Positions 1 through 8,110 are shown, counted from the stretch's first letter. The stretch is 17,093 bases of DNA from an uncultured Opitutia bacterium (GCA_903882335.1 CAIRWP010000164.1:1-17093), one strand, 5' to 3'. The notes: generated by a model from the letters alone, not told the origin. Numbers and translations: made by a program.

Positions 1-359
1 CGCACCGCCGTGGCGATCAGGTCATCGGCCTCGACCCCGCGACGCTCGAAGACCTGGAAGCCCAGCAAGGAGGTGAGGGCCTTGATCTCGGGCAACTGGA
101 GCACGATGTCCTCCGGCGTGTCGTCGCGCTGGGCCTTGTACTCGGGCAGGACGGCGAGGTGACGGTCCGAGCCGCCGAGGTCGAAGAACACCGCGCAACG
201 ATCCGGTTGCTCGGCGGCGCGCAGGTCGAGTAGGGCCTTCATCCAGCCATGCAGGGCCCCGGTCGGAAACTGGTCGGAAGGACGCCGCAGGTTGGACCGC
301 TCCATCGCGAAGTGGCTGCGGAAGACCAGGTTGAAGCCGTCGATGAGCAGCCAGCGCAT
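1..359 (-). CDS. polA: DNA polymerase I-type 5'-3' exonuclease, N-terminal part (partial)
   Basis: My translation from the ATG at 359-357 gives 119 residues that run off the left edge. It begins MRWLLIDGFNLVFRSHFA, the typical opening of the FEN/5'-3' exonuclease domain, in which the aspartate of IDG (D7) binds metal. It continues with VFFD (D60), YKAQR (residues 74-78) and the acidic GVEADDLIAT motif (E110, D112, D113), all classic metal-site residues of this family. In DNA polymerase I this domain removes RNA primers and nicked 5' ends during Okazaki-fragment maturation and repair. Only the exonuclease part is visible, so a stand-alone 5'-3' exonuclease cannot be excluded. The gene follows the pilus operon on the same strand but is separated from it by a strong hairpin (427-450), so it probably has its own promoter. 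No clear Shine-Dalgarno sequence precedes it. Confidence 0.85.
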   Translation of the reverse strand, partial: MRWLLIDGFNLVFRSHFAMERSNLRRPSDQFPTGALHGWMKALLDLRAAEQPDRCAVFFDLGGSDRHLAVLPEYKAQRDDTPEDIVLQLPEIKALTSLLGFQVFERRGVEADDLIATAV

Positions 360-426
360 GCGAGGAGTTTCCCCACCCCGCCGTGGGCATCGAGTCAAAA
401 GGCGTCCGGGAACATGGCCAAAGAAG

Positions 427-450
427 CGGGCCCGCCATGAGGCGGGCCCG
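427..450 (-). terminator. Rho-independent-type terminator after the secretin gene
   Basis: A perfect inverted repeat has 10-bp arms, CGGGCCCGCC and GGCGGGCCCG, around the 4-nt loop ATGA. On the minus strand the stem is followed by CTTCTTTGG, a short T-rich tail. It starts 26 nt past the secretin stop codon and ends about 70 nt before the polA start, which is where the pilus operon should end. The stem is very GC-rich and the tail is imperfect, so termination could be partial. The rest of 360-475 shows no other structure. Confidence 0.7.
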
Positions 451-475
451 GGTCGGCGGCTTGCGCTGCGCGCGC

Positions 476-3400
476 TTACTTGGCGTCGCCGCCGGTAGCG
501 GCGGGGGCGGTGTTGACGGCTCCCGGAGCCAGGGCCGGCTCGATCGGCTCGCGGTAGACGGCACCACCCGGGGAGATGACCACCGGATTGGAGAAGGTGC
601 TGCCGGCCTTCATGCCGGGGAAATTGCTGCGCAGGGTAGAACCCCCGGGAGACACGAGGTTGGCCGTGACGAAAATCATCAGATTACGCTTAGTCGTGGT
701 CTTGCCGGTGGACCGGAAGGCATTGCCGAGGAACGGGATATCTCCGAGGACCGGGACCTTGTCGTTGACGGTCTTCACTTCCTCGCGCGTCAGGCCACCG
801 ATGACCACCGTGGCGCCGTCGAAGACGGTGACATCGGTGGAGACTTCGCGGGTGGTGAAGATAGGCTGGAAGAAGCCCGACGGGATGGTGACGGTCGTGG
901 CGCCGGAAATGGCGACGGAGGTGCCGCCGTATTCGACAAAGCCTTCGAACTCGACGACCTTGGGTTTGAGGTTGAGCTCGATGGAGTCATCGGTGTTCAC
1001 CTTGGGGGTCACTTCGAGCGTCACACCGACTTCCTGGACGGTGAAGTCCTGGGGCGTACCGGCCGTGATCGTGACGCCGGCGCCGCCGCCGCCGTTCTGG
1101 CCACCGCCGCCTTGGTTGCCGACGTTGGACTGGGTGTCGCCATAGGACTCGGGGTAGCGGAGCAACTGGGCGATCTTGATGATGGCCGTCTTGCCGTCGA
1201 GGACGGTCAGGCTCGGGGCCGACATCAGGTCAGTGCCGCTGTTCTGCTCGAGGGCGCGCAGGAAGATGCTCAGGTCGTAGGAGCCCAGGGTGCCGACCTT
1301 GCCGTCATAGATACCGGGGCCGGGGCGGTTGGCGGTGTTGTCAAAGCCGCCGAAGCTGGCACCGGAGCCGCCGTAATTGCCGGTGTTGATGCGGGGCGGG
1401 TTGTTCGGGACGACCGTGTTGACGGAAGTCGTGGAGACGACAGGAATGCCGCCAATGACCGTGGTCTGGGTGGTCTGGCTGGCGATGTTGCCGTTGTTCG
1501 TGACGGAGGTGGAACCGAACACGTCATTGACCGAACGAAGGCCGGACTGGGCGCGGATGATGGTCTGGTTATTGACGACCTGAGAGAGGCGCCAGTTGGT
1601 CGAAAGCTCGTTCAGCGAGGCTTCCGAGACCTCCATGAACTTGGCCTCGATGTGGACCTGCTTGATGTCGGAGTAGCGACGCAGGATGTTCTTCACGCGG
1701 TCGAGGTTCTTCCGGTTCTGCGTGACGATGAGGTAGGTGCCGTCGTAGGAGAGGTTGCTGCCCTGGATCTCGAAGGAGACGCCCGAACGGTTCAGGAAGT
1801 TCTTGATCGCGACCTCCTCGGGACGGCCACCCTCGGCGCCGCCGGTGGCCGCGCCAGTCGGGAAGGGATTGGCGGCCCCGGGGGCGGCGGAGTTGGCGGC
1901 GCTACCCACGCCGGTCATCTTCATGACGGCACCGCTGGCCAGGGAGAAGAATTCCGTCTCGGTGTCGTTGGAGCCGACGTCGGGTCGGAACTCGAGGACC
2001 TGCTGGTTGATGATGTAGGAGAAGTTCGCCTGCTTCATGATGAGGTCGATCGCCTTCTCGAGGGAGACCTTCTTCAGCGTCATCGAAATGGAGGGGTTCT
2101 TGCGGTCCGGGTCGACGGTGATCATGTTCACGCCTTCGCCGCTCTTATCGTAGGACTGGGAGATGATCTGGAGCTGCTGGACGACCTTGTCGAAAGGCAG
2201 GTCGCGGAAATTGATCTCCGGGATGATCATGTTGCGCATCTTCTCGACGATCGGGTCGACGTCGCTGCGGGTGCGATCGGAGACGGGCTCCTTGCTGAAG
2301 ACCTCCGGGAGCTTCCAGCTCTCGTCGAGCAGCTCGAGCAGCTTGCCCTTGGTCACGCCGCGGTTCAACTGGCCGGAATTCTCGGAGAGGATCTGGCGGA
2401 TGCGGACTTGGTAAGCCTTGGCCTCCGGGTTGGTAGGCTGGTACTGGAGCACTTCGCGGTAGGTCTCGAGGGCACCCTGGTAATCACCATACAGGTAGCG
2501 GGCACGACCCTTGACGAGGAGGTCCTCGACCTTGGCGTCGCGGGCGCGCAGGCCAGGGGAGTTCTCGTCGACGCTCTTGTAGGAGGGGTCCGACTTCTTC
2601 TTCGTGAACTCGAGGCGGAGCTTCTTGGCGGAAGGATCGTCGGCCCCGAACAGGCGCTCGAAGTCGCGGATATGGGAGTCGGCACGGTTCATCTCGCGGT
2701 CGTCGATGGCGTCGAAGGCTCGCTTGGAGAAAATGTACCCCTTAACCTGCTTGATGCGATCACGGTAGGGCTTCGCGGCGACGTTGACGGGCAGCTCCTT
2801 GGAGGCTTCGTCGAGCTGCTTGACAGCCTGATCGAGCTCGGCGGCGGAACCCTTGCGGGCGAGACTTTCGGCTTCGTCGATGAGTTCGGCTGCCTTGTTG
2901 ATCTTGACCTGATTGCCCTTGGCCAGGCCGACAACCTCTTCGCGGGCGATTTGGTCAGGGCTCTGGGTGCCGGCTTCCTTGTGAAGGTTGATTTCCTGAC
3001 GGGCGATGGTGATGTCATCGCGCACCTTCTGGGCGGCGGTGTTATTGGGAAGGTAGCCGTTGGCGCCCTCGAGGATCTCCAGCGCGCGCTTGTGGTTGCC
3101 GGCGGCGGCTTCCTGGCGGGCGTTGACGATCGCGCGCTCGACCTCGGCGAAGATATTCTGGTGCTCGGCGGCAACGGCGTCCAGGAGGGTGGCCGGTTTG
3201 GCGGCGGCGATCGCGCGGGCCTTGATGGCTTCGGCCTCGGCCAGGGCGGCCTTGATGCTCAGCTTGCCTTCATTGGCGGCTTCATCCGCCGCGTCCAGCA
3301 CGAGGAGCTGCTCATACTTCTCGAGGGCCCCCTTCAGGTTGCCTTCCTCGCGGGCCTTGATGGCCTCGCCGAGCAGACGGGTCTTCTGGACGACCGGATC

Positions 3401-3484
3401 ATTATCCTGGGCGACCAGGGAAACGGCCACGAGGGCGACGGCGAGGGCGGCCCAAGCGAGCCGGTTACGGGTGAGGGTCTTCAT
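476..3484 (-). CDS. Type IV pilus/type II secretion-like secretin (PilQ/GspD family; Amuc_1098-like)
   Basis: This 1002-aa outer-membrane channel protein probably forms the multimeric gate of a type IV pilus-like machine. It opens with a signal peptide (residues 1-25, cleavage near VAQ). Residues 30-370 are a helical TPR-like region; repeats such as EGNLKGALEKYEQLLVLD (about 47-64) and YGDYQGALETYREVLQYQP (332-350) are clear. An N0/STN-like domain (about 405-500) and an N1-like ring domain (about 556-625) follow. The secretin beta-domain (about 735-945) ends with VPVLGDIPFLGNAFR (910-924), the family hallmark. A low-complexity Ser/Thr/Asn/Gly segment (650-720) and a poly-Gly insertion (789-803) are unusual. 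The protein is longer than typical PilQ because of the N-terminal TPR region. It is the last gene of the five-gene operon, 21 nt after its upstream neighbour. The match to Akkermansia Amuc_1098 rests on architecture and gene order from memory. Confidence 0.93.
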   Translation of the reverse strand: MKTLTRNRLAWAALAVALVAVSLVAQDNDPVVQKTRLLGEAIKAREEGNLKGALEKYEQLLVLDAADEAANEGKLSIKAALAEAEAIKARAIAAAKPATLLDAVAAEHQNIFAEVERAIVNARQEAAAGNHKRALEILEGANGYLPNNTAAQKVRDDITIARQEINLHKEAGTQSPDQIAREEVVGLAKGNQVKINKAAELIDEAESLARKGSAAELDQAVKQLDEASKELPVNVAAKPYRDRIKQVKGYIFSKRAFDAIDDREMNRADSHIRDFERLFGADDPSAKKLRLEFTKKKSDPSYKSVDENSPGLRARDAKVEDLLVKGRARYLYGDYQGALETYREVLQYQPTNPEAKAYQVRIRQILSENSGQLNRGVTKGKLLELLDESWKLPEVFSKEPVSDRTRSDVDPIVEKMRNMIIPEINFRDLPFDKVVQQLQIISQSYDKSGEGVNMITVDPDRKNPSISMTLKKVSLEKAIDLIMKQANFSYIINQQVLEFRPDVGSNDTETEFFSLASGAVMKMTGVGSAANSAAPGAANPFPTGAATGGAEGGRPEEVAIKNFLNRSGVSFEIQGSNLSYDGTYLIVTQNRKNLDRVKNILRRYSDIKQVHIEAKFMEVSEASLNELSTNWRLSQVVNNQTIIRAQSGLRSVNDVFGSTSVTNNGNIASQTTQTTVIGGIPVVSTTSVNTVVPNNPPRINTGNYGGSGASFGGFDNTANRPGPGIYDGKVGTLGSYDLSIFLRALEQNSGTDLMSAPSLTVLDGKTAIIKIAQLLRYPESYGDTQSNVGNQGGGGQNGGGGAGVTITAGTPQDFTVQEVGVTLEVTPKVNTDDSIELNLKPKVVEFEGFVEYGGTSVAISGATTVTIPSGFFQPIFTTREVSTDVTVFDGATVVIGGLTREEVKTVNDKVPVLGDIPFLGNAFRSTGKTTTKRNLMIFVTANLVSPGGSTLRSNFPGMKAGSTFSNPVVISPGGAVYREPIEPALAPGAVNTAPAATGGDAK

Positions 3485-3505
3485 ACGTTTCAGTCGGCTG
3501 GAAAG

Positions 3506-4426
3506 TTATTTCTTAGTGGGGGTTTTCTCAGGGGAAGCAGGCTTCGTCTCGACCGGGAGGCCAAGGACCTCGGTGAAGGTCTTCTTGGGCTTCTTGGGGT
3601 CGGGCGCAAAGGTCTTGTCTACGGTCACGGTCTTGGAAGCCAAGTCAATGCCTTTGACTACGTACTGGGCTCCCTGGTAGGCGAAACGATCGCCAGGGGC
3701 GGTCACCGGCCAGCTCTTGCCAGGCTCCGAGGTCGAGACCAGCAGGATGTCGACCCGGTTCTTGAACTCGATCACGCCGAGGTCATCGATCTCGATGGTC
3801 TTGTCCTTGGAGGTCAGGCTCTTGTCCTCGAGCTTGAGGACGTTGCGGGTGACCGGGAAGCCATCCTTGTCCTTGGCGTTCTTGTCGACGCGGAAGGCAA
3901 TCAGGGTGATGGGGGACTTGTCCTCCAGGGGCTGCTTCAGCTTCAGCTTCTCAAAATACTGCTTGGTCTCGACGTTCTCGATGAAGAACAGGCGGTCTTC
4001 GTCCTTCTTGGACGCCGCCGGCAGGGTGGAACGGAGGACGTAGGGGTAGGTCGGGTGCCCGATCCGCTCCAGCTTGACGCCGAAGGGTGGCAGCGGGCGA
4101 ATCGTCTTACGGCGGGGGAAGTACTCCTTCTGGACCGGGTCCCAGACGATGTCGATCGTGGTGAACAGGTCGTAGTCCCAATTATCGTCGGACTCCTCTG
4201 GGTTGCGCCAGTCCTCCGGATCGGCCTTGGCCAGCGCCTTGGGGGTTGACGGGTACTCGATCCCGCGGGGAGGGGCCAGCAACTCGGGGATGTGCAAGGC
4301 ACGCTGGTCCTCCGCGGGGACGGCGGGTGGGGTCAGCCCAGGGATGACACCGAGGGATACCGCGACGCCGAGCACGAGGAAGAGCACGGCGCCGAGGAGG
4401 ATAAAGATGTCCTTGCGAGGATTCAT
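3506..4426 (-). CDS. Amuc_1099-like inner-membrane protein in the PilP position
   Basis: A 306-aa protein with one N-terminal membrane segment (residues 7-27), then a proline-rich linker (30-60) and a beta-rich periplasmic region. It ends in a Lys/Pro-rich tail. The start is placed at MNPRKDIF (ATG 4426-4424), 19 nt after the upstream stop. A longer in-frame start at 4489 would overlap the upstream gene by 44 nt and add a Pro/Ser-rich leader in front of the membrane anchor, so I reject it. The gene sits between the PilO-like gene and the secretin, exactly where pilP lies in pilMNOPQ operons. The segment around residues 242-270 (GDRFAYQGAQYVVKGID) vaguely resembles the HR fold of PilP/GspC proteins that contact the secretin. 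PilP function is inferred from position and is not proven by sequence. It corresponds by order to Amuc_1099. Confidence 0.8.
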   Translation of the reverse strand: MNPRKDIFILLGAVLFLVLGVAVSLGVIPGLTPPAVPAEDQRALHIPELLAPPRGIEYPSTPKALAKADPEDWRNPEESDDNWDYDLFTTIDIVWDPVQKEYFPRRKTIRPLPPFGVKLERIGHPTYPYVLRSTLPAASKKDEDRLFFIENVETKQYFEKLKLKQPLEDKSPITLIAFRVDKNAKDKDGFPVTRNVLKLEDKSLTSKDKTIEIDDLGVIEFKNRVDILLVSTSEPGKSWPVTAPGDRFAYQGAQYVVKGIDLASKTVTVDKTFAPDPKKPKKTFTEVLGLPVETKPASPEKTPTKK

Positions 4427-4445
4427 GGCCGGTGGGAGCGGGGGG

Positions 4446-5570
4446 TTACTTCTTGGACTCGCCTTCGGCGGCGGCCGGCTTGGGCTCAAGCACGACGAGG
4501 TAGTCGACCTGGACCGTGAACTCGGAGGGCTGTTCGGCGATGACCAGTTTGCGCTCCTCCTTCGTGACCCCGGCCGCCTTGGGCTTGGAGCCGTTATCCC
4601 CGAAACCGGAGAGGTCGAAGGCCGGACCGGGGGCCGCGGGCGTGACCACGGCCGACGGAGCCTGGAAGTTCTTCAGGGTCTCGGCGGACGTCGGCGCCAC
4701 TTCGACGGAGGTGATGGCGAAGGGCTTGCCCGAGTTACGGAGCCGGTTGACGAAAGTCCGCAAGGTCACCGTGTTGGAGATGAATTTCAAACGGAAGGAG
4801 ACGGTGTCGACCAACTGCACCGGGCGACCTTCCTTGTCCTTGATGTTCCGGCGGAAGGTGCGGGAGGGGGTGAATTCCTCCGTTTCGTAGCGGGCCGTGT
4901 CGCCCCCGTCGATGACGTAGGTACCAGCGCCGGGCTTACCTTCTGGGACCAGGGTGCCGACCTCGATCGGCTCGCGGGCGAGGGACAGCAGTATCAGGGG
5001 GACCTTGTACTCGGCGGTCGGGGCCGGGCGGGACTCGACGAGCTCCTTGAAGAGGAATTCGACGATCAGACGCTGCTGGTCGACCTTCTGGAAATCGCGC
5101 TTCGGCGCGCTGCCCGGGTTATGGATATAACGGCCGAAACCGAAGTCAGGCTGCTCGGAGGCTTGGGGCAGGAAGCGGACATCCCGGTCGGCGGCCAGTT
5201 TCTTGAGCTCGTCGACGGACTGCTTGATCTGGGAGCTGAGCTCGGTGTTAGAAGTCTTCGGGTTACCGTTGATGTGGGCTTCGGCCTTGCCCGAGACGGT
5301 CTCGCGGAGCTTGGCGATGTGGGCCTTGAGGTCCTCGAGGTCCTTCTGGGCGGAATCGACGTTACCCTGCTTCAGCGCGACCGGCTCGGTGACGTCGGCC
5401 ACCGGGGAGCCCGCGAGCAGGCGACCCGAGAGATCCCGGGCCTTCTTGAGGTCGGCGACGGACTGACCGTGCGCCGAATACTCCGTGTAGGAAAGGTAGA
5501 CGCCGGCGACGAAGCCCATACCGATGAGCATCAGCGTGGCGAGGAAGAGGCGGTTCTTGGAAGTATCCAT
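4446..5570 (-). CDS. Amuc_1100-like PilO-type pilus alignment protein
   Basis: A 374-aa protein with a short cytoplasmic start, one membrane segment (residues 8-28), a coiled-coil region (about 35-130) and a periplasmic alpha/beta part. It ends with a beta strand (FTVQVDYLVVLEPKP, 351-365) followed by an Ala/Glu/Lys tail. This layout is that of PilO/GspM-like proteins and of Akkermansia Amuc_1100, the protein known for host-signalling effects. Sequence similarity to Amuc_1100 itself looks weak; the call rests on layout and on position between PilM/N and the secretin. The ATG lies 3 nt after the PilM-N stop, suggesting translational coupling. A weak GGAGAAGG purine run inside the end of the upstream gene may help initiation. 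Residues 305-345 are Pro/Ala/Gly-rich and probably disordered. Confidence 0.82.
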   Translation of the reverse strand: MDTSKNRLFLATLMLIGMGFVAGVYLSYTEYSAHGQSVADLKKARDLSGRLLAGSPVADVTEPVALKQGNVDSAQKDLEDLKAHIAKLRETVSGKAEAHINGNPKTSNTELSSQIKQSVDELKKLAADRDVRFLPQASEQPDFGFGRYIHNPGSAPKRDFQKVDQQRLIVEFLFKELVESRPAPTAEYKVPLILLSLAREPIEVGTLVPEGKPGAGTYVIDGGDTARYETEEFTPSRTFRRNIKDKEGRPVQLVDTVSFRLKFISNTVTLRTFVNRLRNSGKPFAITSVEVAPTSAETLKNFQAPSAVVTPAAPGPAFDLSGFGDNGSKPKAAGVTKEERKLVIAEQPSEFTVQVDYLVVLEPKPAAAEGESKK

Positions 5571-5573
5571 GAC

Positions 5574-7286
5574 TCAGAGGGCCTTCTCCTTGCGGATGAC
5601 CAGCGTGAAGGTGACGCGCGGCTGATAAGGCAGGTTGAAATCGGCCTTGATCTCGGACTCGGGGATTTCGGCGACGAACGGGGACTTGCGCAGGGCGGCC
5701 AGCAGCTCGTTCTGACGCTTGATGAAGGTCGCGCTGTTGTGGCTGGCCTTCGGGTTCGGCGGGACCTCGGGCTGGAGGAAGCGGGCGGTGACCACGATCT
5801 TCGTGAGGGTCGCGGGCTGGACGGCCTCCGCCGGCTGGCCTTCGGCCGGGGCCGGGGCGGCGGCCTGGGCTTCGCGACGCATCCGGATCTCATCCACCCA
5901 GGTATTCTTGCACTCGGAGACCCGCGTCTGCAGGTCCGCCAGCACGGTCGGCCAATTGGCCTGATTGAGGACGACGAATTCCAGCTGCGCGCTCACGGCC
6001 TGGAGTTCGTTGGCCTGGTCCCGGATAGTACGCAGGGAGGACAGGTGGCCATTGAGTTCCCCATGGCGGCGGCGCAGTTCGCGGACCTGCTCGGTGTTGA
6101 AATTAACCGCATCGCTGTAAGCGAAATAGACCGGCAGCGGGGCCAGGGCGGAGAGCGCGGCGGCCACGATGAGCCAAGGTTTGCGGGCTTCAAAGGCGAC
6201 CTGGCTCGCGATGTTGCGCGGGATGAGGTTGACGCCGGCGGTCTGGGGCAGGACGAGGCGGGCGGCCTCGCCGATGACTTCGGAGATCTGGTGGCGGTGA
6301 TGCTCGACGTACTCGGGCGCGACGTTCTTGCCGAGCAGCAGGAAAGCGGAAGGGTCGAAGAGCTCGGGCGGCAGGCGCAAGGTCTCGCTGAGCTGCTCGG
6401 AAAGACCCGGCACGAGCGCGCCGCGGCCGGTGAGCAGGATGCGCGTCGGCTGACGGCCGGCCGTCCCGCGCTTGAGGTTGATCAGGCGCCGGTTGATGTC
6501 CTGGGCGAGGCGCCGGATGAAGGACTGGGAATTGGCCTGAAGGACCGCGACCTTGGGATCCGATTCGGGCAGGTGGATGACCCCGGAGTAATAACCGACC
6601 TTCACCGCCTCGGCATTGGCGAAGGGCTCGCCGGTGTTATCCGAGACGCCTTGGGTCAGGAGGTTGCCGCCGATGTTCGCGGACTGGATGTTCGCGCCGG
6701 TCGGGCCGACGAAGCTGAGGGTGGTCGAGCGGGCGCCCACGTTGACGATGAGCACCTCCTCGGTGGCGGCGCCACCGGCGAGCAGGAAGGCCTGGCTGTC
6801 GAGGAGCGGCGCGGCCTGAATCGAGGCGGGCCGGAGGCCGGCGCCCATCATGAGGGTGGCGATGCGGGCCGCGACCTCGGTACGCAGGGCGAAGAGGAGG
6901 ACCTCGGCTTCGACGCCATCGGACGCCATCACCTGGCTATCCCAGATGACTTCGTTGAGCGGGTAAGGGATGGCGTTCTGAGCCTCGAAGGCGACGATCT
7001 GGGCCTGGCGCTCGCGCTCGACCTGCGGGACCTTCAAAGCCTTCTGCAGCAGCAGGAAACTGGGGGCGATGACCGTGACGCGGCGACCGGTCAGACCATG
7101 CGCCTGCACGAGGTCGGCGACGGCGCTCACCGCGGACGCCAACCACTCGTCGTCGTTCGTCTGCCCCGGCGCGATCTCCTCGACGAGGAACTGCTGCAGT
7201 TCGAGGCTACCCTGGTCGGCGCCGAACACGGCGATGGACACGTGGGACGCGGCAAGGTTGACGATGGTGGCCTTTTTCTGGCTCAT
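5574..7286 (-). CDS. pilM: PilM-PilN fusion protein of the pilus inner-membrane platform (Amuc_1101-like)
   Basis: A 570-aa protein that joins two normally separate proteins. Residues 1-340 are an actin-like PilM domain. EAQNAIPYPLNEVIWD (101-116) matches the PilM EADKYIPFPLEEV-type motif, VNVGARSTTLSFV (181-193) is the second nucleotide-binding strand, and ILLTGRGALVPGLSEQL (283-299) is the third. GVNLIPRN (351-358) is the short peptide at the N-terminus of PilN that docks onto PilM. A membrane segment (about 370-390), a coiled coil (about 395-440) and a PilN-like periplasmic domain (WPTVLADLQTRV, 445-456, onward) follow. PilM normally sits in the cytoplasm and PilN crosses the inner membrane. 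A Pro/Ala-rich linker occupies 475-493. The gene starts 27 nt after the upstream stop and has no Shine-Dalgarno sequence. Confidence 0.9.
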   Translation of the reverse strand: MSQKKATIVNLAASHVSIAVFGADQGSLELQQFLVEEIAPGQTNDDEWLASAVSAVADLVQAHGLTGRRVTVIAPSFLLLQKALKVPQVERERQAQIVAFEAQNAIPYPLNEVIWDSQVMASDGVEAEVLLFALRTEVAARIATLMMGAGLRPASIQAAPLLDSQAFLLAGGAATEEVLIVNVGARSTTLSFVGPTGANIQSANIGGNLLTQGVSDNTGEPFANAEAVKVGYYSGVIHLPESDPKVAVLQANSQSFIRRLAQDINRRLINLKRGTAGRQPTRILLTGRGALVPGLSEQLSETLRLPPELFDPSAFLLLGKNVAPEYVEHHRHQISEVIGEAARLVLPQTAGVNLIPRNIASQVAFEARKPWLIVAAALSALAPLPVYFAYSDAVNFNTEQVRELRRRHGELNGHLSSLRTIRDQANELQAVSAQLEFVVLNQANWPTVLADLQTRVSECKNTWVDEIRMRREAQAAAPAPAEGQPAEAVQPATLTKIVVTARFLQPEVPPNPKASHNSATFIKRQNELLAALRKSPFVAEIPESEIKADFNLPYQPRVTFTLVIRKEKAL

Positions 7287-7313
7287 GCGGGGACGGCGGG
7301 GGGAGGATGACGT

Positions 7314-7991
7314 TCAGCGGGTCGGGACATCCTCCCGGATGAATTCCGGCGAGGAGGGCACGATCGGGTTGTCAAAATAGGCGACCAGGTACTGCGGACG
7401 CAGGATGCCGGGGGTGTTGACCACGCCGCGGTCCGCGGCGTCCTTGGCGGCGTCGAAGGCCACCTTGTTGGCGATATCCTTGTGCACGGCGCGGACCTGG
7501 GCCGGGATCAGGACGCCCCTGGCATCGAAGATCGGGGCTTCGTTGCCGGCGACCTCGAGCTGGACGAAGTAATAATCCGGCTCCTTGGGGAGCAGGTCGC
7601 GCTTCACGATGTCGCCCGGCAGGTAGAACAGGACGGACCGGGGCTGGTTGGCCTCGATGGTGAGGACCGTCGCCGAGGCGCGGTAGTAGTTCCAATCCTC
7701 GGGCTTCTTTGAAGCGGTCTTATAGACCTGGGTGACGGTGACCTTGACCTTATCGAGCCACTTCTTGTTGAGCGCCTTCGGATCGGGGTTCTCGCCCGAC
7801 ATGAGTTCGACCTGCATCCGGTTCCACTTGTTGACCTGCCCTCCCAGAGACGTCTGGGCGAACTTGACGTCGCGGACGAAGACGGGGGCTTTGTCGGTCT
7901 TGGCGGCAGGGGCGGCGTTTTGAGCGAAAGAGACGGAGACCGGGATGACCATCGCCCAGAGGAGGGCAAAAACAGCTCGGAACGGGGGCAT
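7314..7991 (-). CDS. Amuc_1102-like secreted protein, first gene of the pilus operon
   Basis: A 225-aa protein with a signal peptide (residues 1-23, likely cleavage after SFAQ) and a mature part rich in predicted beta strands, for example KVKVTVTQVYK (81-91) and RSVLFYLPGDIV (118-129). I recognise no enzymatic motif. As the first gene of the block, immediately before pilM-N, it corresponds by position and size class to Amuc_1102, a periplasmic or surface protein of the Akkermansia pilus-like locus whose role is unsettled. The ATG at 7991-7989 is the natural start because it directly precedes the signal peptide. The upstream 119-nt gap is shared with the divergent metal-transport operon, so the pilus operon promoter should lie there, but I cannot pick convincing -10/-35 boxes. 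No Shine-Dalgarno sequence is visible. Confidence 0.75.
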   Translation of the reverse strand: MPPFRAVFALLWAMVIPVSVSFAQNAAPAAKTDKAPVFVRDVKFAQTSLGGQVNKWNRMQVELMSGENPDPKALNKKWLDKVKVTVTQVYKTASKKPEDWNYYRASATVLTIEANQPRSVLFYLPGDIVKRDLLPKEPDYYFVQLEVAGNEAPIFDARGVLIPAQVRAVHKDIANKVAFDAAKDAADRGVVNTPGILRPQYLVAYFDNPIVPSSPEFIREDVPTR

Positions 7992-8063
7992 GGGACAAGT
8001 GGAGTTATTCAGCCAGAAGGGAGTGGCAAACGCAAAAAACCCACCCCGGGAACATTCCTCTAT

Positions 8064-8078
8064 TGCAAATAACTTGCA
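8064..8078 (+). promoter_or_regulatory. Candidate Fur/Zur-type operator (7-1-7 palindrome)
   Basis: The sequence TGCAAAT-A-ACTTGCA is a 7-1-7 inverted repeat with six of seven base pairs matching. This is the half-site geometry of Fur-family boxes (compare TGATAAT-N-ATTATCA). It lies 32 nt upstream of the GTG start of a Zn/Mn-type ABC importer, where a metal-responsive repressor would act. A weak promoter, TTGCAC (8074-8079), 16 nt, TTTAAC (8096-8101), would overlap it. The assignment to Zur, Mur or Fur is inference from context. Confidence 0.5.
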
Positions 8079-8110
8079 CCTGAGAGTGGGCTTGGTTTAA
8101 CTCATCTTTC

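Noticed and set aside
383..4249. A 1288-codon open frame on the plus strand, antisense to the secretin and the next gene
   Set aside because: Its translation is a low-complexity Gly/Asp/Leu/Val/Arg mixture with no domain. It mirrors the codon bias of the real minus-strand genes, which have signal peptides and clear motifs.
4427..4489. Longer N-terminus for the Amuc_1099-like protein
   Set aside because: It would overlap the upstream gene by 44 nt and place a Pro/Ser-rich stretch before the membrane anchor. ATG 4426 gives a normal anchor.
4203..7310. A 1035-codon open frame on the plus strand, antisense to the pilM-N and PilO-like genes
   Set aside because: Same cause: in GC-rich coding DNA the antisense frame lacks stops. 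The composition is repetitive and spans three real genes and their gaps.
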